64,000 bases of DNA from positions 78,193,036 through 78,257,035 of the forward strand of contig NC_073694.1 in assembly GCF_029784165.1 (NCBI RefSeq). The letters are read 5' to 3'. This document shows positions 23,037 to 35,245 of this stretch, piece by piece (the first letter of the stretch is position 1; the number at the start of each line of letters is the position of its first letter). The translations under genes were made by a program, and so were the position numbers. A model generated the notes under the pieces. The model saw only the letters and a program-made list of their open reading frames with translations. It made no database searches and was not told the origin of the DNA. This DNA is from Wyeomyia smithii. Taxonomy: Eukaryota; Arthropoda; Insecta; Diptera; Culicidae.

Positions 23037-23186
23037 CATATGCGTCACCGTGATTGTGCTGAATATCCACTTTCGCTCGCCCCAGACGCACACAATGGCA
23101 TCGTGGGTCCGAACCATCTTCATTAACCATTTGCCAAAACTGTTGGTGATGCGCCGTCCAATCTACCAACCGTTACACCATTTTAG
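23037..23186 (+). CDS. Nicotinic receptor alpha-type subunit, M3 exon
   Basis: The phase-2 codon AG|C restores serine, then ICVTVIVLNIHFRSPQTHTM completes M3 and enters the cytoplasmic loop (WVRTIFINHLPKLLVMRRP). The HFRSPQTHTM and LP-LL-MRRP strings are hallmarks of insect alpha subunits. Acceptor TTTTTGCAG, donor TTTTAG|GTGAGT, ends in phase 2. Separated from the M2 exon by a 313-base intron. Confidence 0.92.
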
Positions 23187-26100
23187 GTGAGTGTAATGTT
23201 GTTTCCTCATGAAACATTTAAACGAATCGGTTCTCATTTCCACTGTACTAAAGTGCCATGGAATAATTAACTATGTCTTATACTTGATACTATCTCGAAT
23301 ACTTATATTATAATCAGGGCATTTTCAAAGTGCAATGTTCTGAAATTCGAAATCGTATAATCCAATTACTAAAACAATGAACAAAACGTTTGCGTCCAAT
23401 AACTATTTCAAATTTGCAGCCTTTCTGCTGACTGAATAGAGTCTCCTGCATAGCTACAACCAATTTTACGTTCCTTGTTTTTTTGACCATCTGCATGTGT
23501 TTTGACATACTTTTTATAATATTTTGGAAAGATTTGCGACAAGTAAATATCGAGGTTCGAATAAAACTTAGATTGTTGTCCTACATTTCACAACCATTCT
23601 AACAGTTTGTGCTAACATATACAAACACAAATCATCTGCATAATCTCTTGTGGATATGAATCGGAGCTCTTCGGCGGATTCATATCCATAATGCAAGTTA
23701 ATTGTAATACGTTCAAGTTTGGTTCTGAAGGTACAAGTTCCGGGATCTTCAAAGCGACCTTTCGTTCCTTTTTTTTTAAATTGAAACGCAGAATATTACT
23801 CCTGCTCCAGTATCTGTTTTAAAAGGATTTTGAAAATACACAGCAAATAAATAAATTGTGCTATAAATGTAAAAAATTTGACTCTCTTTTCAACTTTTGA
23901 ACGGTCAATTTTTTGAGTAACTTTTTTTGACAACAACAAAACAAAAATATACAAATGAAAATAAAACGTTTTTGCTCTAAAAATATTTTTAATCATCAAT
24001 ACCATTTTTACACAAGCCCTTTCCAAACATTAGTCGTGATTAAAAGAATACTAATAGTGAAAAATGACATCTTTAGCCAATTAGAATCTCTGAACAGTTT
24101 CAATCGAATCAAAAATGGTTTATTGAAATCGTTGTCCTATTTTCCTTTGTAGTGCTCAATTTCTCCACCCGTGGAAAACTTTTTTTTTCACACCAGACTA
24201 CGGTGCTCAATTACAATCTAATTAGAACAGTTCGATTGAAAATTTTCGTTATAAGACGTTCCACTCTTATCGTTATAAGCCACCCGTCAAGAGAATTTTT
24301 GGCACTGGTTCAAATTGCATGTCTTTTAAGCCGATAGAAAATTAGGTAAACGGCTTACAAAATATAAAGCGTCTGCAATATATGTAATTTAATGGAGTCG
24401 CGTGGTCATCCGACGGCCAATACCAATACTAATTGGTATTAAAAATTCCTTCTTCCATTCATGAATAATTATCATTAAGCTCATTAAATATACAAAAATT
24501 ACAACTCTCAATGAAACAGTGCCTGGTGTTTGATCCATCATGAGTCAAATTGCTCCACTTTTAAATGTCAGCAAACATTTTCAAGTGTTTATGAGTATTC
24601 AAGTTGAAAAATTTGAATTGTTGAGCGTCGCGTTCATTTGAATTTAGAACAACGCTTAGAACAGAACTGTCTTCGCTATCGAAAATAACAATTCTAACAG
24701 GTTCAAAGGTTCATTTACCATAAAGCCTGTATGATTTATTGCTTTTGATTGCAGATATAGTCGGATTGTCTATGTCCATTCTGTTCTTGAAACTGTTCAT
24801 CATTTTGAATCGGACCCAATATTTCCATTCATTAAAACCAAACCACTTGTAGCCCAATTTTTCGTCATCTCTCCTACCATTTAATTTAACGTTTCGCTGT
24901 GCCAATGCACCCCCGAAAAATAACCACATCTAACCATTCTTCCAACAATTGCCCATTTTCGCCTCACGGTTCCGAACGTCATTTTGCAGTGCCGCTTCGC
25001 AAAGATTCATGTTGCGTTCGTGCAACGGAATGGGGGACAACATCCCGCCACTGCCACCAACAATTGCATTTGATCCTTCGGTGCTCCTTGATCACCATTT
25101 GCTAGATTCTAGTGACAGGTAGGTTCTCACCTTGGCATTTCCCTGATAAAATCCGCCGTCATGTAGGCGGGTTGTCTCTGTTATACAATTCGGAGATATG
25201 AAAAACAACTTGTTGATTTTTAAATGTTGAATTAACTTGATGTACTGGATGCTTTATGTTTTTGTGTGTCAATTCTGTTAACCGTTTTATTCGTTCAAGA
25301 GTTCTCATCAGACACTACAGTTATATTTTGCTCAAGCAATATCTCGAAAGAAAAGTATCAGTTTATTAACTCCTTCGAATGAGTTTGATAAAATGCCTCA
25401 AAACTCAAAACATACTACTTCCTATATTAATTATTTTTGTGTGTTGACCGTTTGTGATTTCTAAGAGGATTTATTTTATCCAAAGTAATGTGATGCACTA
25501 CAGCGCAAAATGCATTATTAATATAATAATTTCAGAAGTATAAAATCCTAATCAATGCGAATATTTAAAATAAGGTCATCTTAAATGCGAATATTTAAAA
25601 TAAGTCATAAGGTTCTTCTAAGAATCTATTAGGGGAAGTTTGACTTGAAAATAAAAAGTTATGCAGTGTTCTCGAGGATAAATCGAACAAGAAGATTCAT
25701 CTCGCGCTTCAAGAATTAATTTTGGTCGAATAGTTCATTTCTCGCATCATACATCGCTGCACAGAAACAGACATAATATTGAACATAACATTTCGAACAT
25801 AACTCCAATAAAATAATCTTTTGAAACCGCCTACTCTCCTATCAGTAGCACCAGCGAATGTGCAATTGTCAAACTGCCAGAAATATATTGAACTGTATTG
25901 ACAGCACTACGCGTTATCGGCTGTTATTTCAGTACAGTTTGAGAGAAACTGTATGTTATGCTGATTGGGTGTCATTCCAGTAGTGTTATGCCTTTCAGTC
26001 TGTGGTAAAATCAACAATCTGCTTCGCCCTTGATTGTGAAGTTAAAACAAGCATTGTTTAATATTGCTCGGAGGTTATATGCAATGAATCTTTGGAAATA

Positions 26101-26658
26101 CAGCTAGGTATGTCAAAATAATTATTAGGATATTAATCACTCTTGGGATAAATACCTTCATCATTAAAATGCATTGAAATGGGATTTTATAATTGAAATG
26201 AGCATTACTAATCTTAAAAATTCTGCATATAACTATACAGTCAATGCCTTAAGTTTGATGTAAATATTTTGCTGGCCATGCATGTTTGTTAAATATATTT
26301 ATTTGTTTTGATAATTATAATATATTTTTGGCAAGAACAATGCTGAATATGTGTTTTAACATGCATACAGAAACAATAATGCGAACTAGTTTTAAATATT
26401 GTCAAGACTTTGTTGTTGATACACTGTTTTTCCGGTGGTAGAAATCCCATAAAATCCGAAGCCCAATGAACATGTGTTCTGTATATAATCATTATTAGAA
26501 AATCAAATCATGTTATCATCGATTACATTTGCATGAGACTCATAACAGTCCTCGCTGTAATGTTCACGTTTGACTGTTCGCTGTGACTGTGTGCGTGTTT
26601 AGTATATATTCCGCTCAATTACCATAATAATTACGTGAAACTTCTTCACCGTTAACAG
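23187..26658 (+). other. Receptor intron between M3 and loop exons
   Basis: About 3.5 kb of AT-rich intron. It contains a perfect 12-base hairpin (TGGATATGAATC at 23651-23662, reverse complement at 23677-23688, 14-base loop). It also holds a repeat at about 23940-24170 similar to 55660-55870 inside the hAT-borne element, and a 21-base direct duplication (AATGCGAATATTTAAAATAAG at 25555 and 25583). No further exon was recognised. Confidence 0.55.
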
Positions 26659-27364
26659 CATTAATACATGTCGACTGCACGGTAGTCCAACGCACCACCC
26701 GCACGGCCATCATGGAGCTGGAAGTGGAGGACATCACCATCATTATCATCATGGGATGCGCGGAATTAACCTGATGGATGACCTAACACTGCCCTATCAA
26801 GATCACAACCATCACAATTCCCCGATGTCACCGATCAACGTAAATCTTCTATCGTCGGTCAGTACGGCGGTTCCTATTCCGCAGCAGACTGTAACAGCAA
26901 CTACCGGTGGTCTGTCAAGTGCCGGCGCAGCCCTACTTGATCCTCACAGTACCTTCCAGACAAGTCTGGCAGGTGGTATTGGCGTTAGCAGCGGAACGAG
27001 TAAAACTAGCACAAATGTGATAATAAACACTGCAACTAACACTACTACTAGGAGTAATCTAAGCTGTTGTAATAATCTTTTCCTCGACGATGGTCGAACT
27101 GGTTTAGATAGTGGCGTTCAAATAACGAACAATAACGGAGTGGGTGGAGGTGCCATTCACACATCAACTGCCGTGCCAAGTGTGCCGATTATCAACACCA
27201 CAGACAGCGGTCTTTTCGGAAGTGGTGTCGTCTGCAGTGGTGGCGCCGATGGCAAAGATATAACAGCGCGACATCGATGGTTAACATGTCCCGAGCTGCA
27301 TAAAGCAATGGACGGTGTCACGTATATTGCTGACCACACTCGAAAGGAGGAAGAAAGCACCAGA
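26659..27364 (+). CDS. Nicotinic receptor alpha-type subunit, cytoplasmic loop exon
   Basis: The acceptor GTTAACAG with upstream CTTCTTCACC is chosen because AG|C again gives serine and keeps the frame (INTCRLHGSP). The 235-residue exon is most of the M3-M4 intracellular loop. It has a histidine/glycine-rich start (HHHHYHHG), a long Ser/Thr/Asn/Gly-rich variable stretch with TNTTTR and NNNGVGGG, then the conserved CPELHKAMDGVTYIADHTRK, which leads to M4. Donor AGA|GTAAGT, phase 0. The variable stretch is long for this family. The frame stays open past the donor to 27481, which would truncate the protein if the intron were retained. Confidence 0.88.
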
Positions 27365-27923
27365 GTAAGTATTCACACCCAATCAAGTCAATTGACAGCT
27401 TATTTACCAGAAATGAACAGTGGCGTCCAATTAACATCGGAAAGTGTGAGCAACCAACCGAAATCCGATCCTAGAAGATGACGAAGTTTCAATGTACTTC
27501 GTATATTCGGTTTGTTTTTTTCTCGCACAAATTGCGGAACCAAATCGATATATGATTAATTTTAAAACCTGGATAACTAATATCCATTTTTTAACAATCG
27601 TTTCATTATATTTTTAACACCACTTACCGATAATAGTATTATTTTGATTATTTGTACCACAATGATTGGAGGGAAAAAATAGCGAATCTAGACAACACTT
27701 TTTGCTCCTACTCAATACAGAATGCTAACAAGTGGAATTTTTAAAACCCTAACAAGGAGCCACCAAAATTCAGGGTTCCGGTGGTGGATTTACAATTATA
27801 ATCCATTACCAAATTGCTCTTGTCAATCTTGAAACGAAAGTTATTGAAGCTTTGGGAATTAAAGCTCCATCTGAACTTGGGATTTTATTTATTTCGCCAG
27901 TGTACACTGTGGTGTACTTCTAT

Positions 27924-29280
27924 TAATTTATTTATTTCGTCAAGCAAATGTAGACTACAGTTATAATAATACAATGTTTTCTTGTATTCTATACATTATT
28001 ATTAGTTTTTGATTTGATTTCTGCCCATATTTTCGCAGTGCTGATTATAGTGACGCATCATGCAATTTATTGGGCCATTTTTTGAGCAGTTAGTTCGGTG
28101 GGAGTTTTCCGATAATATTTAACGATTTCTTAATTGACGACTGTGTGCATAAAAATTTAGTTGCGATAATAATTTAGAAGATTGCACGCGTTGAGAAATA
28201 ATATCATTGATAAAATAAAGCATTGAAAGTTCGCGGCGTTCTTTAAATGCTTGTATGTCTATAAGCATGCAGCGTGCTTCATATGATGATAAGGGAAATG
28301 CTGTCTAATTTAGCTTACGAAGCGCGTACAAAAGCAGGCTTCTTCCGTTTTCTTGATTTTTGCTCAAATTTCCTTCTCTACCTGCCAAACCCCTTGGAGA
28401 ACTAGACTTTCTCTCACACAGAGTGAGTAATTATCCACATTCAGGCGTAGAGTATTTCAGTCGCAGAGTTCCTTTTCACTCTTAATCATCGCGTGTTAGG
28501 GGTAAACATTTGTTTGCTCTCTCAGTTTAAGAGGGAGTAGTTTTCGTTAGCCTCTCCTTTACTAGAAGAGAAGTTGACCAAATATCAACACATTTAGGTT
28601 CACATTGAAGCCACATCCTAACCGTTTTCGAATTTAATATTATAGGAAGATTCACAACTCATCATGGGTGCGTATTCTGCAGAAAGTTCGAATTTATATT
28701 GTTTTTGCCGCTCCCCAGAGCGATGAGAACGGTAACGCAATGCTCCGTTGATCGCCAAGCAATTTATTTCGATTTTCTTCCGTGCGCGGATGAGCAACTT
28801 ACAAGAGTTTCACTGGGTTTTTGCTCTGTCAAATTAGGAGCGGTTTTTCGTCAGAGAAACTATTACTCTGCGCTCTCTCTACAGCAGATGGTGTGATGCA
28901 CATTGAATGTAAGCTCACAGTTGTTAAGAGCTGTTTTCTCTTTAAGATGAAGATGAGCAAAACAAAGCCTGTAGAAATGAAATTGTTTTTGGACAGATTC
29001 AATCCGTTCTTCATGTGTTACAATATAGGGATTCCATACAATGCTACAGTATTCCAGAATTGGTCGGACGTATGTATTATAAAGCCCAGCATACTATTTG
29101 CTTTGTTGTTTATTGTGTTATAATGCTCTATGAATGTAAGTTTGGGCCTAAGACTACGCCTAGGTCCCTTAGGATTTTGCATTTTTATACTGGTAGGATT
29201 CCTGAAAAAATGTCTGTTGGTGTTACTGGTTTTCTGCTGAAGGCTATTGAAATACATTTTTAATGTTGAGTTTGTTACTG
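27924..29280 (-). pseudogene. Decayed LINE family, 3' end fragment (copy 2)
   Basis: On the - strand this is the 3' end of the family seen more completely at 46709-50370. The TTTA-repeat tail at 27924-27945, the CGTCAA-GTAGACTA block, and the stretch CATGCAGCGTGCTTCATATGA (28267-28287) all have matching positions at 46711-46760 and 47108-47128. The frame at 29018-29257 contains HYNTINNKANSMLGFI, matching HYNTIIHKANNMLGFI of the other copy. An unassigned block of about 650 bases (28336-28990) interrupts it. Confidence 0.65.
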
Positions 29281-29283
29281 CTC

Positions 29284-31125
29284 AGCCTGAAGGGCTTTTG
29301 CCAAAGCCCCTAGTCCCTGGTCGTTCCTCTGGGGACTGTTTGGGGTTGGGTTCCCAAGACCTCTTTTCTTTACTCCCTGTCGGCCGTGAGAGACTCGGAG
29401 GTCCTCAGGGTCGGCTCCAGGTCTACTTCGGAACCAAGAATTCAACTCACTAATAAATTTAACTGTTTTTTTTTATTTTAAACCATCAATCACTCTACTT
29501 GTCCGAATGTGAGGGGAGGCACGTGGTCTGCGCTGGTTGCTCTGGCGGTACCGCTGTTGCCCTGCACGATGCTCGCCGCGATGCTCGTCGCAATGCTCGT
29601 CGCGATGCCGTTGGTGAAAGGGACAACAGCCCGTCGTAGTCCCTGTCCAGGATGACTACGACCTCAAAAGCTGCGTCAAACCGGGGATCCGGTCGGTGGC
29701 TCTTCCGCGTGGGTTCAGCCAGACTATGGTAACGGGTCCTGCTGGGTTTTTGTGGAGAGAAGCTTGGGTTTAGATATAATGCGCAATTATTCGGCGTTCT
29801 TCTGTCGTACCTGACTTCCCAAGTAACCAGTAAGCACTAAATCACTGCCCTACAACAATACTTTATTTGATTACAGAATTCTGGGTAAGAACTTACTCTG
29901 ACCTAAATGCTTGTATATATCTGATATAATGTTAAAAAGGCGAAATAGCGAGCTGATAAAGTGCTGCAGGTGGCAACCCTTGATATGCATCACTAAAGCT
30001 GATTTGGAGCACCCATGAGTTTTCTCTTTTCTGACATGTGAGTTAAGAAAACAAACCAAAAAAAACTTAGAACCTTAATTATTTGGTGTCTGGAACGAAT
30101 GCAAAAAAATATTCAGAACTAATACATATGGTTCATTTTGTGCATGTGTACTTCCTCAACATCGTTTGGAATTCAACAGGGACTTGTCATAATATTCTGA
30201 TATCGATGGTTCAGAAACCACGAACCCAGGAGATGTAAATCCTGGATCCAACCTACTAGTTTGTAATTGTTTTGTATTGGGTATTTCGGAAAGTTTCATC
30301 CTTTCATATACCCGAACTTTGCGTCGAAAATTCCCACTCCTTTAGTTTTTTTTTTCATTTACGTGGAGTATCCATGTTCCGTCTATTTTTAATTGACCAC
30401 TCGATATCGCTCGTTATTGGCACTTACGAAAAAATGTAATGTGTCTTCTATATGCATTCAAAACACTACATCGTAGCACTTACGGTAGCCCTTTAAGCGC
30501 ACATTTTGCTCTCAGTAATGCTAGTTTAGCATGATGCCCTAAACAATAAAAAACATGATAAAAAGCTATTTGGCATTAACAAGGCTGAATTAGTGCTAAT
30601 AAAATGCTTTCTCCTAATGCTTATGGTTACTTGGGTTGTTTTCCTTAACCGGCTCACTTACTTTTTGGTGCTAAGTTTCACTATAGTGGCACGGAATGGC
30701 CTTCCTTCGTATGGATTTGGTTCTCGTGTGTGGGATCTTCACCCAGTAATCACGTCTTAACTCGTCGCCGGCCAGGTCAAGAAGACGGTACTCGGCTCCC
30801 AAGCTTCTCTACCACCTATCAGCATCTTTATCTGCAACTCTCTCCGTGCATAGTGCAGCAGATTTCGTGTGGTGCATCAGCAGGGTTGTATTTTCAGTTT
30901 TTAGTACTAATGGTTTTTAAATATTACGTTATTGTACACTGGAGTTTTATTATTCATTCTAGTCTCTACATTTATTTATTCCAACACTCAGACTTTATTA
31001 CCATTTAGTCGACAGTAATTTTAACAAACAAAATTTAATTACGAATAAACGCTTGCCCAAACTAAACCTAAACAATAATACATCGAGATCGTAACTACAC
31101 TACACTACACTACACTACACTACAC
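29284..31125. other. Insertion of mixed repeats inside the LINE relic
   Basis: Separates two pieces of the decayed LINE (29280 and about 31131). It holds a GC-richer block (29285-29460), a T run, a 12-base tandem unit GATGCTCGTCGC in about three copies (29568-29603), a TIR element (29818-30635) and a pentanucleotide array CTACA x6 (31095-31124). No protein was recognised and no target duplication was found for the whole block, so it may be several insertions. Confidence 0.45.
29818..30635. mobile_element. MITE with CCCAAGTAACCA-TAAGCA ends
   Basis: The left end CCCAAGTAACCAGTAAGCA and the reverse complement of the right end CCCAAGTAACCATAAGCA match apart from one inserted base. Both are flanked by TT (29816-29817 and 30636-30637), consistent with a two-base duplication. 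It is 818 bases long and non-coding, with scattered internal echoes of the terminal motif (TAAGCACTA-, TAATGCT-like strings). Confidence 0.6.
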
Positions 31126-31130
31126 TGCAT

Positions 31131-32600
31131 GGGCATTGTGGGGCGAGAGTTGCGCAACGGTAACAAGTTGCAATAAACTTTTGTTGCACCAAGTGTAGAA
31201 TACGGTAATTTCATTCTGGAATATTTCGTAGTCTTCTGCATTGATTATTTCTATATAGAGCTTCATGTCGTCAGCATATACGAGCACATGTATTGATTTG
31301 AAACGAAAGGAAATGTCATTCACGTATAATATAAAAAGAAGAGGGCCCAGGTGAAAAACTTGAGGAACCTTAGAAGTTTCTTTTATCTGGTTTGAAAAGA
31401 AGTTCTGAAAGCGGACAATTTGTGTTCGTTTTGTTTAGTATAACTGCAGCCATTCCAAAAATTTTGCTTCAATTCCGTATTTTTCGAGCTTAAAGAACAA
31501 TAAAGGTATGTCGGTTCTGTCAAATGCCTTGCTAAAGTCCGTATAAAGAGCTTTTACGTGGTTGCCGTTTTCCATTACAGTCAAAGTGAAAGTTATGAAT
31601 TCTAAAAGGTTTGTGGTAGTTGATCGGCCTTTATAAAAGCCGTACTGTTGAGTTGTGATTTGGTTTTTCACTTGCTGAAAGATTTTTTCATTAATTATTG
31701 ATTCAAATAATTTTGGAATGCATGAAATAATGGCAATTCCTCGATAATTACGAATGTCAGATTTAGCGTCAGATTTGAAAATTGACACTAAATATGAAGT
31801 TTTTCAAAGTTCTGGAAAAATTCCATTCCTTAGAGACATATTCAAGAGGTGTTGTGAAGGTGTAGATAGTTCTTCTAGTAGCGTCTAAATTTTCAAATTC
31901 AGATATTTGATTGTCAGATAAGGAATTTGAAAATTCAGGAAAATACGAGAAATATTCGCGGTCGCGATCTGTTACATCAAGTATGGTGTATATTTTTTGA
32001 AAAAAATGTGCCAAAAATTCTACATATTTCATTACTATTTTGTCCTACATTACTGTCAAGATGCATTCGTGATGGAAAGTTGTTACTTTTTAGTTTGGTT
32101 TTTACGTAATTGAAGAAGTTCTTAGGGCAAGACTTGATTTGATGTTTGATTTTACGGTGCAATTTTATTGGCTGTGTCAAGCTGACAGCAAATTTCTTGG
32201 TAATTTTGAAGATTTTCGCTTTTGTTGTCTTTTAAGTATATTTTATGTGCTTTTTGGTTTCTATTTGTTAGTTTTTTTTAATTCTAGATTAAATCACACT
32301 GAATATTTGTTGGTGTTCGTTCGTCTTCTTTTTTTTAGTGGTACATTTTCTGATATAATTTGATTAATTATTTCATAGAATTTTGGTACTTCTCCGTTGA
32401 CATTTCCTTCTTTACAAATTATACTACGCCAATTTATTATGCGTAGTCTACTTTTGACTTATTCGAAGTCAGTTTCGTGGTATTCCGGTACACCCTCGTA
32501 CTAGCAGTGGCTAGGGTACGAAGTGTTATTTACTCATTATCAATATTCAATTGCTGTGTTAAATGCTTCATTTTTCCAGATGGGAGTCAACGATGCATCT
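31131..32600 (-). pseudogene. Decayed LINE family, reverse transcriptase fragment (copy 2)
   Basis: Minus-strand frames 31120-31323, 31435-31788 and 31769-32180 align with the 46709-50370 copy. The shared blocks are SDIRNYRGIAIISCIPKLFE, YGFYKGRSTTTNLLEF, ALYTDFSKAFDR (catalytic motif A), LVYADDMKLY (catalytic YADD), KSCPKNFFNYVKTKLK. Several frameshifts and a truncated LQGLRNLD region mark it as dead. The Jockey-type LINE at 32600-35935 interrupts it; the endonuclease part resumes at about 35960. Confidence 0.75.
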
Positions 32601-32672
32601 ACACAGAAGTGCAATTGAGGATTGCAACGATTTTTGTCGGAATTTGTTGATAATTTGGCTTGACATATTTTC

Positions 32673-33443
32673 TTATGTTTCTACATTAGTGAGCCTATGT
32701 AGCTCGTTCGTGCTAAACCAGGGAGGACGCTTCAAAATCATTTTTAAAAGTTTATTCTGAATCCTTTGAAGTGTCTTCTTCCTGGTTGCACAACAACTTG
32801 TCCAGATGGGAACTGCATATAACATTGCTGGTCTAAATATTTGTTTGTAAATTAACAGTTTATTCTTGAGACAAAGTCTAGAATTCCTGTTGATAAGAGG
32901 ATATAAACATTTGATATACTTATTGCACTTTGACTGGATATTTTCAATGTGCTCCTTGAAAGTAAGATTCTTATCATAAATTAGCCCTAAGTATTTAACT
33001 TGATCAGACCAATTTAAGACCACACCGTTCATCTTAATAACGTGGTTATGGGTGGGTTTGAGAAATGAAACTCTTGGCTTATGAGGAAAATTAATTAACT
33101 GTGTTTTAGAAGCATTAGGGGAAATCTTCCATTTTTGTAAGTATGAAGAAAATATATCTAAACTTTTTTGAAGCCGACTGCATACAACACGAAGGCTTTT
33201 TCCTTTTGCGGAAATGCTTGTATCGTCACAAAACAGAGATTTCTCACAACCTGGTGGTAAATCAGGAAGATCAGAAGTGAAAATGTTATATAAGATTGGG
33301 CCCAAGATACTCCCCTGAGGCACACCAGCTCTAACAGGCATCCTATTAGATTTACCATTTAGATAGTTAACCTGGAGAGTGCGGTCAGTTAAATAACTTT
33401 GTATCATTTTTGTGAGGTAAAGCGGAAAACTGAAATTTGACAT
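32673..33443 (-). pseudogene. Jockey-type LINE ORF2, reverse transcriptase C-terminal half
   Basis: 256 codons containing GVPQGSILGPILYN, then the catalytic box as LFCDDTSIS, i.e. FCDD instead of the usual Y/FADD, then ISPNASKTQLI and the thumb region VKYLGLIYDKNLTF. The C-terminal part (RPAMLYAVPIWTSC, RIQNKLLKMILKRPPW) ends at NVET followed by a stop. It is separated from the N-terminal half by a frameshift near 33450 associated with a local duplication. Confidence 0.8.
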
Positions 33444-33457
33444 TTTAGCTATTAAAC

Positions 33458-34333
33458 CTATATGCCAAACACTGTCGAATGCCTATATCTAGAAGAAGTG
33501 GTCGAATTTTCTATATCTAGAAGAGCAGCTCCAGTCGAATAGCCTTCAGATTTATTAGTTCGAATCATATTTGTTACTCTAAGTAACTGATGAGTAGTGG
33601 AATGCCCATGTCGAAAACCAAACTGCTCATTTGCAAAAATTGAGTTCTCATTAATATGTGTTATCATTCTATTAAGAATTATTCTTTCAAAAAGTTTGCT
33701 AATAGAGGAAAGTAAACTAATTGGTCGATAACTTGATGCCTCAGCTGGATTCTTTTCGGGTTTTAAAATTGGAGTGACTTTGGCATTTTTCCATTTCGTA
33801 GGAAAATGTGCTAGTGCAAAGCATCTGTTAAAAATTTTTACCAAGAAATTTGAAGAGTTTTCGGGAAGTCTTTTGATGAGGATATAGAAAATCCCTTTCA
33901 TGTTTTTGAATTTTTTGAGAATGGTTCGCACCTCATTCAAGTTTGTCTCCAATACCTCTTCGGAAAGAAATTCTTGGGTGGTGATCTGAACATACTTGTG
34001 GTTTACTTCATTTTCAATAGGACTTACTACGTTCAAATTGGAGTTATGAACACTCTCAAACTGCTGAGCAAGTTTTTGAGATTTTTGTTCATTCGTTAGA
34101 AAAATGCAATCACCATCTTTAAGGACTGGAATGGGCTTCGAGGGTTTCTTAAGAACCTTCGAAAGCTTCCAGAAAGGTTTTGAAAAAGGTTTTAGTTGTT
34201 CAACTTCTCTCATGAAATTCTCATTTCGCAAAAGAGTGAATCTATGTTTAATTTCCTTTTGTAATTCTTGAAAAATAATTTTCAAAGCAGGATCACGAGA
34301 TCTTTGGTATTGACGTCTCCGTATGTTCTTCAA
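33458..34333 (-). pseudogene. Jockey-type LINE ORF2, linker and reverse transcriptase N-terminal half
   Basis: Carries KNMKGIF (the remnant of the usual SPGxDGI-type box), ILKPEKNPAEASSYRPISLL, FGFRHGHSTTHQLL and AALLDIE. Motif A then breaks down: where a catalytic D-x-x-x-A-F-D would be expected, a repeat of CTATATCTAGAAG (33485-33497 and 33515-33527) has scrambled the frame. The copy is therefore catalytically dead. Confidence 0.75.
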
Positions 34334-35245
34334 ACGTATAGAAGTTGAAGTTCACTGTCAATGATTGGTGCATTAAATTTCACTCTTGCCTTAGAAACTG
34401 ATAAATTCCGGGCATTGAGTATTAAGCTGCTAAAATTTTCTAATGCTCTGTCAATGTCAGCACTATTTTGTAAAATAATATCATCATTCAAATTTTTCTC
34501 GATCGTAGAACGATATCTATCCCAATTAGTCTTGTGATAATTTAACATAGATCTAGTGGGATTCAAAATAGTTTCATGGGAAATAGAAAATGTTATGGGA
34601 AGATGATCAGAATCAAAGTCAGCATGAGTTAATAAATCATGAATGCATGAATGGCTTTGATTTGTTAGTACCAAATCAATTGTAGATGGATTCCTAATAG
34701 AAGAATAACATGTAGGACCATTTGGAAATAAAACTGAATAAAATCCAGCCGAGCAATCATTAAACAATATTTTTCCATTGGAATTGCTTTGAGCATTATT
34801 CCAAGATCGATGTTTCGCATTAAAATCACCGATGATTAAAAATTTAGATTTATTTCTTGTGAGTTTTTGCAAATCTCCCTTGAAATAATTTTTTCGCTCA
34901 CCAGTGCATTGAAAAGGCAAATACACTGCGGCTATAAATAAAATGCCAATACTTGTTTCAATTTCAATTCCCTAACTCTCCATAGCTTGGGTTCAAGATG
35001 GGGTAAAACACGATTTGACGGTGGATAACTATTGCAACTCCACCACCGGCAACATCAATTCTATCAAACCTATGAACTATAAAATTTGGGTTCTTTTTTA
35101 GTTTAATATTTGGCTTTAAAAGCGTTTCAGTCACAACTGCAATATGCACATCGTGGACTGTTAAAAAATTGAAAAATTCATCCTCTTTCGCTTTTAAAGA
35201 GCGAGCATTCCAATTTAGAAAATTTACAGCATTATTTAAAATCAT
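34330..35245 (-). pseudogene. Jockey-type LINE ORF2, endonuclease
   Basis: Two frames (34964-35245, 34330-34926) with a frameshift near 34960 make one endonuclease domain: FLNWNARSLKAKEDEF at the start, VTETLLKP for the catalytic glutamate, IIGDFNAKHRSWNN for the Asp/Asn centre, TIDLVLTN and DFDSDHLPITF for the C-terminal Asp-His. The order and spacing fit the LINE apurinic endonuclease family. It overlaps the end of ORF1 by about 14 bases. Confidence 0.8.

Noticed and set aside
22577..23190. Frames crossing the receptor exon borders
   Set aside because: They include intron sequence; the GT-AG borders and the preserved phase define the real exons.
27157..27360. Minus-strand 67-codon frame
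   Set aside because: It is the shadow of the receptor loop exon.
31095..31124. CTACA pentamer array as a possible telomeric repeat
   Set aside because: Only six units, inside a LINE relic. It is an ordinary microsatellite.
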